From Xanthocytophaga agilis (GTDB lineage: Bacteria; Bacteroidota; Bacteroidia; Cytophagales; 172606-1), in the NCBI RefSeq assembly GCF_030068605.1, contig NZ_JASJOU010000007.1:1-64000 (forward strand): a stretch of DNA of 64,000 nt, in the 5' to 3' direction. A model generated the notes under the pieces. It saw nothing but the letters and a program-made list of their open reading frames with translations. It had not been told where the DNA came from and did no database searches. Below are positions 63,335-64,000 of this stretch, piece after piece. The position numbers and the translations under genes are program-made. How positions within the stretch are numbered: the stretch's first letter is position 1; each line of letters opens with the position of its first letter.

Positions 63335-64000
63335 ATGAGTAGAATTTTCATGTTCATGAGTTTGTGTGCCTTGTTATGTTATACAAGTTGTACATCACAC
63401 AAAGAAGAAGAAAAGGAGGAAGAAACTGAATTCCTGGTTACCAGTCCTTTGCAAAAAGACACAACAGTTCTCAGAGACTATGTGTGTCAAATCCATGCCA
63501 TAAGCCACATTGAACTTAGAGCACTGGAAAAGGGCTACTTGCAGAAGATTTTTGTGGACGAAGGAAAGATGGTTAAAAAAGGGCAGATTATGTTCCAGAT
63601 TATGCCGATGCTTTATCAGGCTGAACTGGAAAAATCGAAAGCAGAAGCCAATTTTGCGGAGATTGAATACCTGAACACAAAAAGACTTGCGGATAGCAAT
63701 GTAGTAGCTCCTAATGAATTAGCATTGGCTAAGGCTAAGCTGAACAAAGCAAAAGCTGAATTATCCTTATCTCAAGTCCATTTAGGTTTCACAGAGATCA
63801 AAGCTCCTTTTGATGGTATCATGGATCACTTTCAGGTGCGGTTAGGTAGTCTTGTAGATGAAGGTGACTTGTTGACTACTCTGTCAGATAACAGCAAAAT
63901 GTGGGTGTACTTTAACGTTCCGGAAGCTGAATACCTGGATTATAAAACTAAGGTAAAAAAAGACAGTCTGATAAAAGTAAACCTGATGATGGCAAACAAT
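63335..64000 (+). CDS. RND efflux periplasmic adaptor (partial, 5' end)
   Basis: The frame opens at ATG 63335 and runs off the window end after 222 codons. A lipoprotein signal (RIFMFMSLCALLCYTSC, Cys19) is followed by an acidic stretch (KEEEKEEETE). The adaptor layout is then visible: lipoyl half (LEKGYLQKIFVDEGKMVKKG), a short coiled-coil hairpin (YQAELEKSKAEANFAEIEYL to NKAKAELSLSQVHL), the second lipoyl half (FTEIKAPFDGIMDHFQVRLG) and the beta-barrel start (MWVYFNVPEAEYLDY). It bridges an inner-membrane RND pump and an outer-membrane channel, and the pump gene should follow outside the window. Confidence 0.93.
   Translation, partial: MSRIFMFMSLCALLCYTSCTSHKEEEKEEETEFLVTSPLQKDTTVLRDYVCQIHAISHIELRALEKGYLQKIFVDEGKMVKKGQIMFQIMPMLYQAELEKSKAEANFAEIEYLNTKRLADSNVVAPNELALAKAKLNKAKAELSLSQVHLGFTEIKAPFDGIMDHFQVRLGSLVDEGDLLTTLSDNSKMWVYFNVPEAEYLDYKTKVKKDSLIKVNLMMANN

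Overview
The window looks like a chromosomal segment of a free-living Bacteroidota bacterium, most likely Cytophagales-like. The signs are a SusC/SusD pair, a one-protein hybrid two-component regulator, DUF6443-type RHS proteins, DUF4136 and FAS1 lipoproteins, weak Shine-Dalgarno sites, and several promoters with the Bacteroidota -7 box TAnnTTTG. The genus cannot be fixed from the sequence. No rRNA, tRNA, CRISPR array, transposase or phage gene was seen.

Layout. 1-7.1 kb: a partial upstream gene, an envelope protein, a DUF1264 lipoprotein, an NmrA-type reductase with an AraC regulator, a DUF4267-cupin fusion, and a two-domain fasciclin lipoprotein. 7.6-9.7 kb: a LytS-type kinase and LytTR regulator. 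10.4-11.7 kb (minus): a flavin reductase, DUF2256 and DUF2805 operon, in which DUF2256 is only 57 aa. 12-12.7 kb: a DUF4136 lipoprotein. 13.3-17.7 kb: a five-gene stressosome operon (RsbR, RsbS, RsbT, ATPase-phosphatase fusion, PAS histidine kinase). 18-27.3 kb: aldehyde dehydrogenase, AraC regulator, amino-acid permease, S9 peptidase, malate:quinone oxidoreductase. 27.7-31.8 kb: an unusual nucleotidyltransferase-like/methyltransferase fusion between two inverted repeat elements, then a GH29 fucosidase and YjbQ. 32-43.9 kb (minus): a five-gene cassette of LamG protein, LRR protein, two giant RHS-type proteins and a small membrane protein. 43.9-46 kb: a 2 kb gene desert with a decayed second yjbQ. 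46-49 kb: a membrane-bound AraC regulator and a membrane-anchored serine hydrolase. 49.1-62.4 kb: a polysaccharide utilization locus (SusD, SusC, DUF2264, GH43-like/GH105 fusion) with a divergent hybrid regulator; its enzymes suggest a uronic-acid-containing, pectin-like glycan. 63.3 kb to the end: the start of an RND efflux adaptor.

The intergenic space is rich in non-coding mobile-looking elements. Three families or types are called here: a 380 bp element (two copies) with a compensating hairpin, a roughly 110 bp hairpin core with longer arms (five copies), and a single 314 bp element with terminal inverted repeats. A G-rich inverted repeat at 2.0-2.3 kb and several palindrome clusters stand apart.

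The strongest new observations are: (i) a 29 bp motif at the same distance upstream of a -7 box in front of both operons of the polysaccharide locus, a likely operator of the hybrid regulator; (ii) the LamG-LRR-RHS-RHS cassette; (iii) the nucleotidyltransferase-like/methyltransferase fusion bracketed by near-identical inverted elements; (iv) the stressosome operon carrying three consecutive RsbT/RsbW-type ATPase domains that lead into a histidine kinase.
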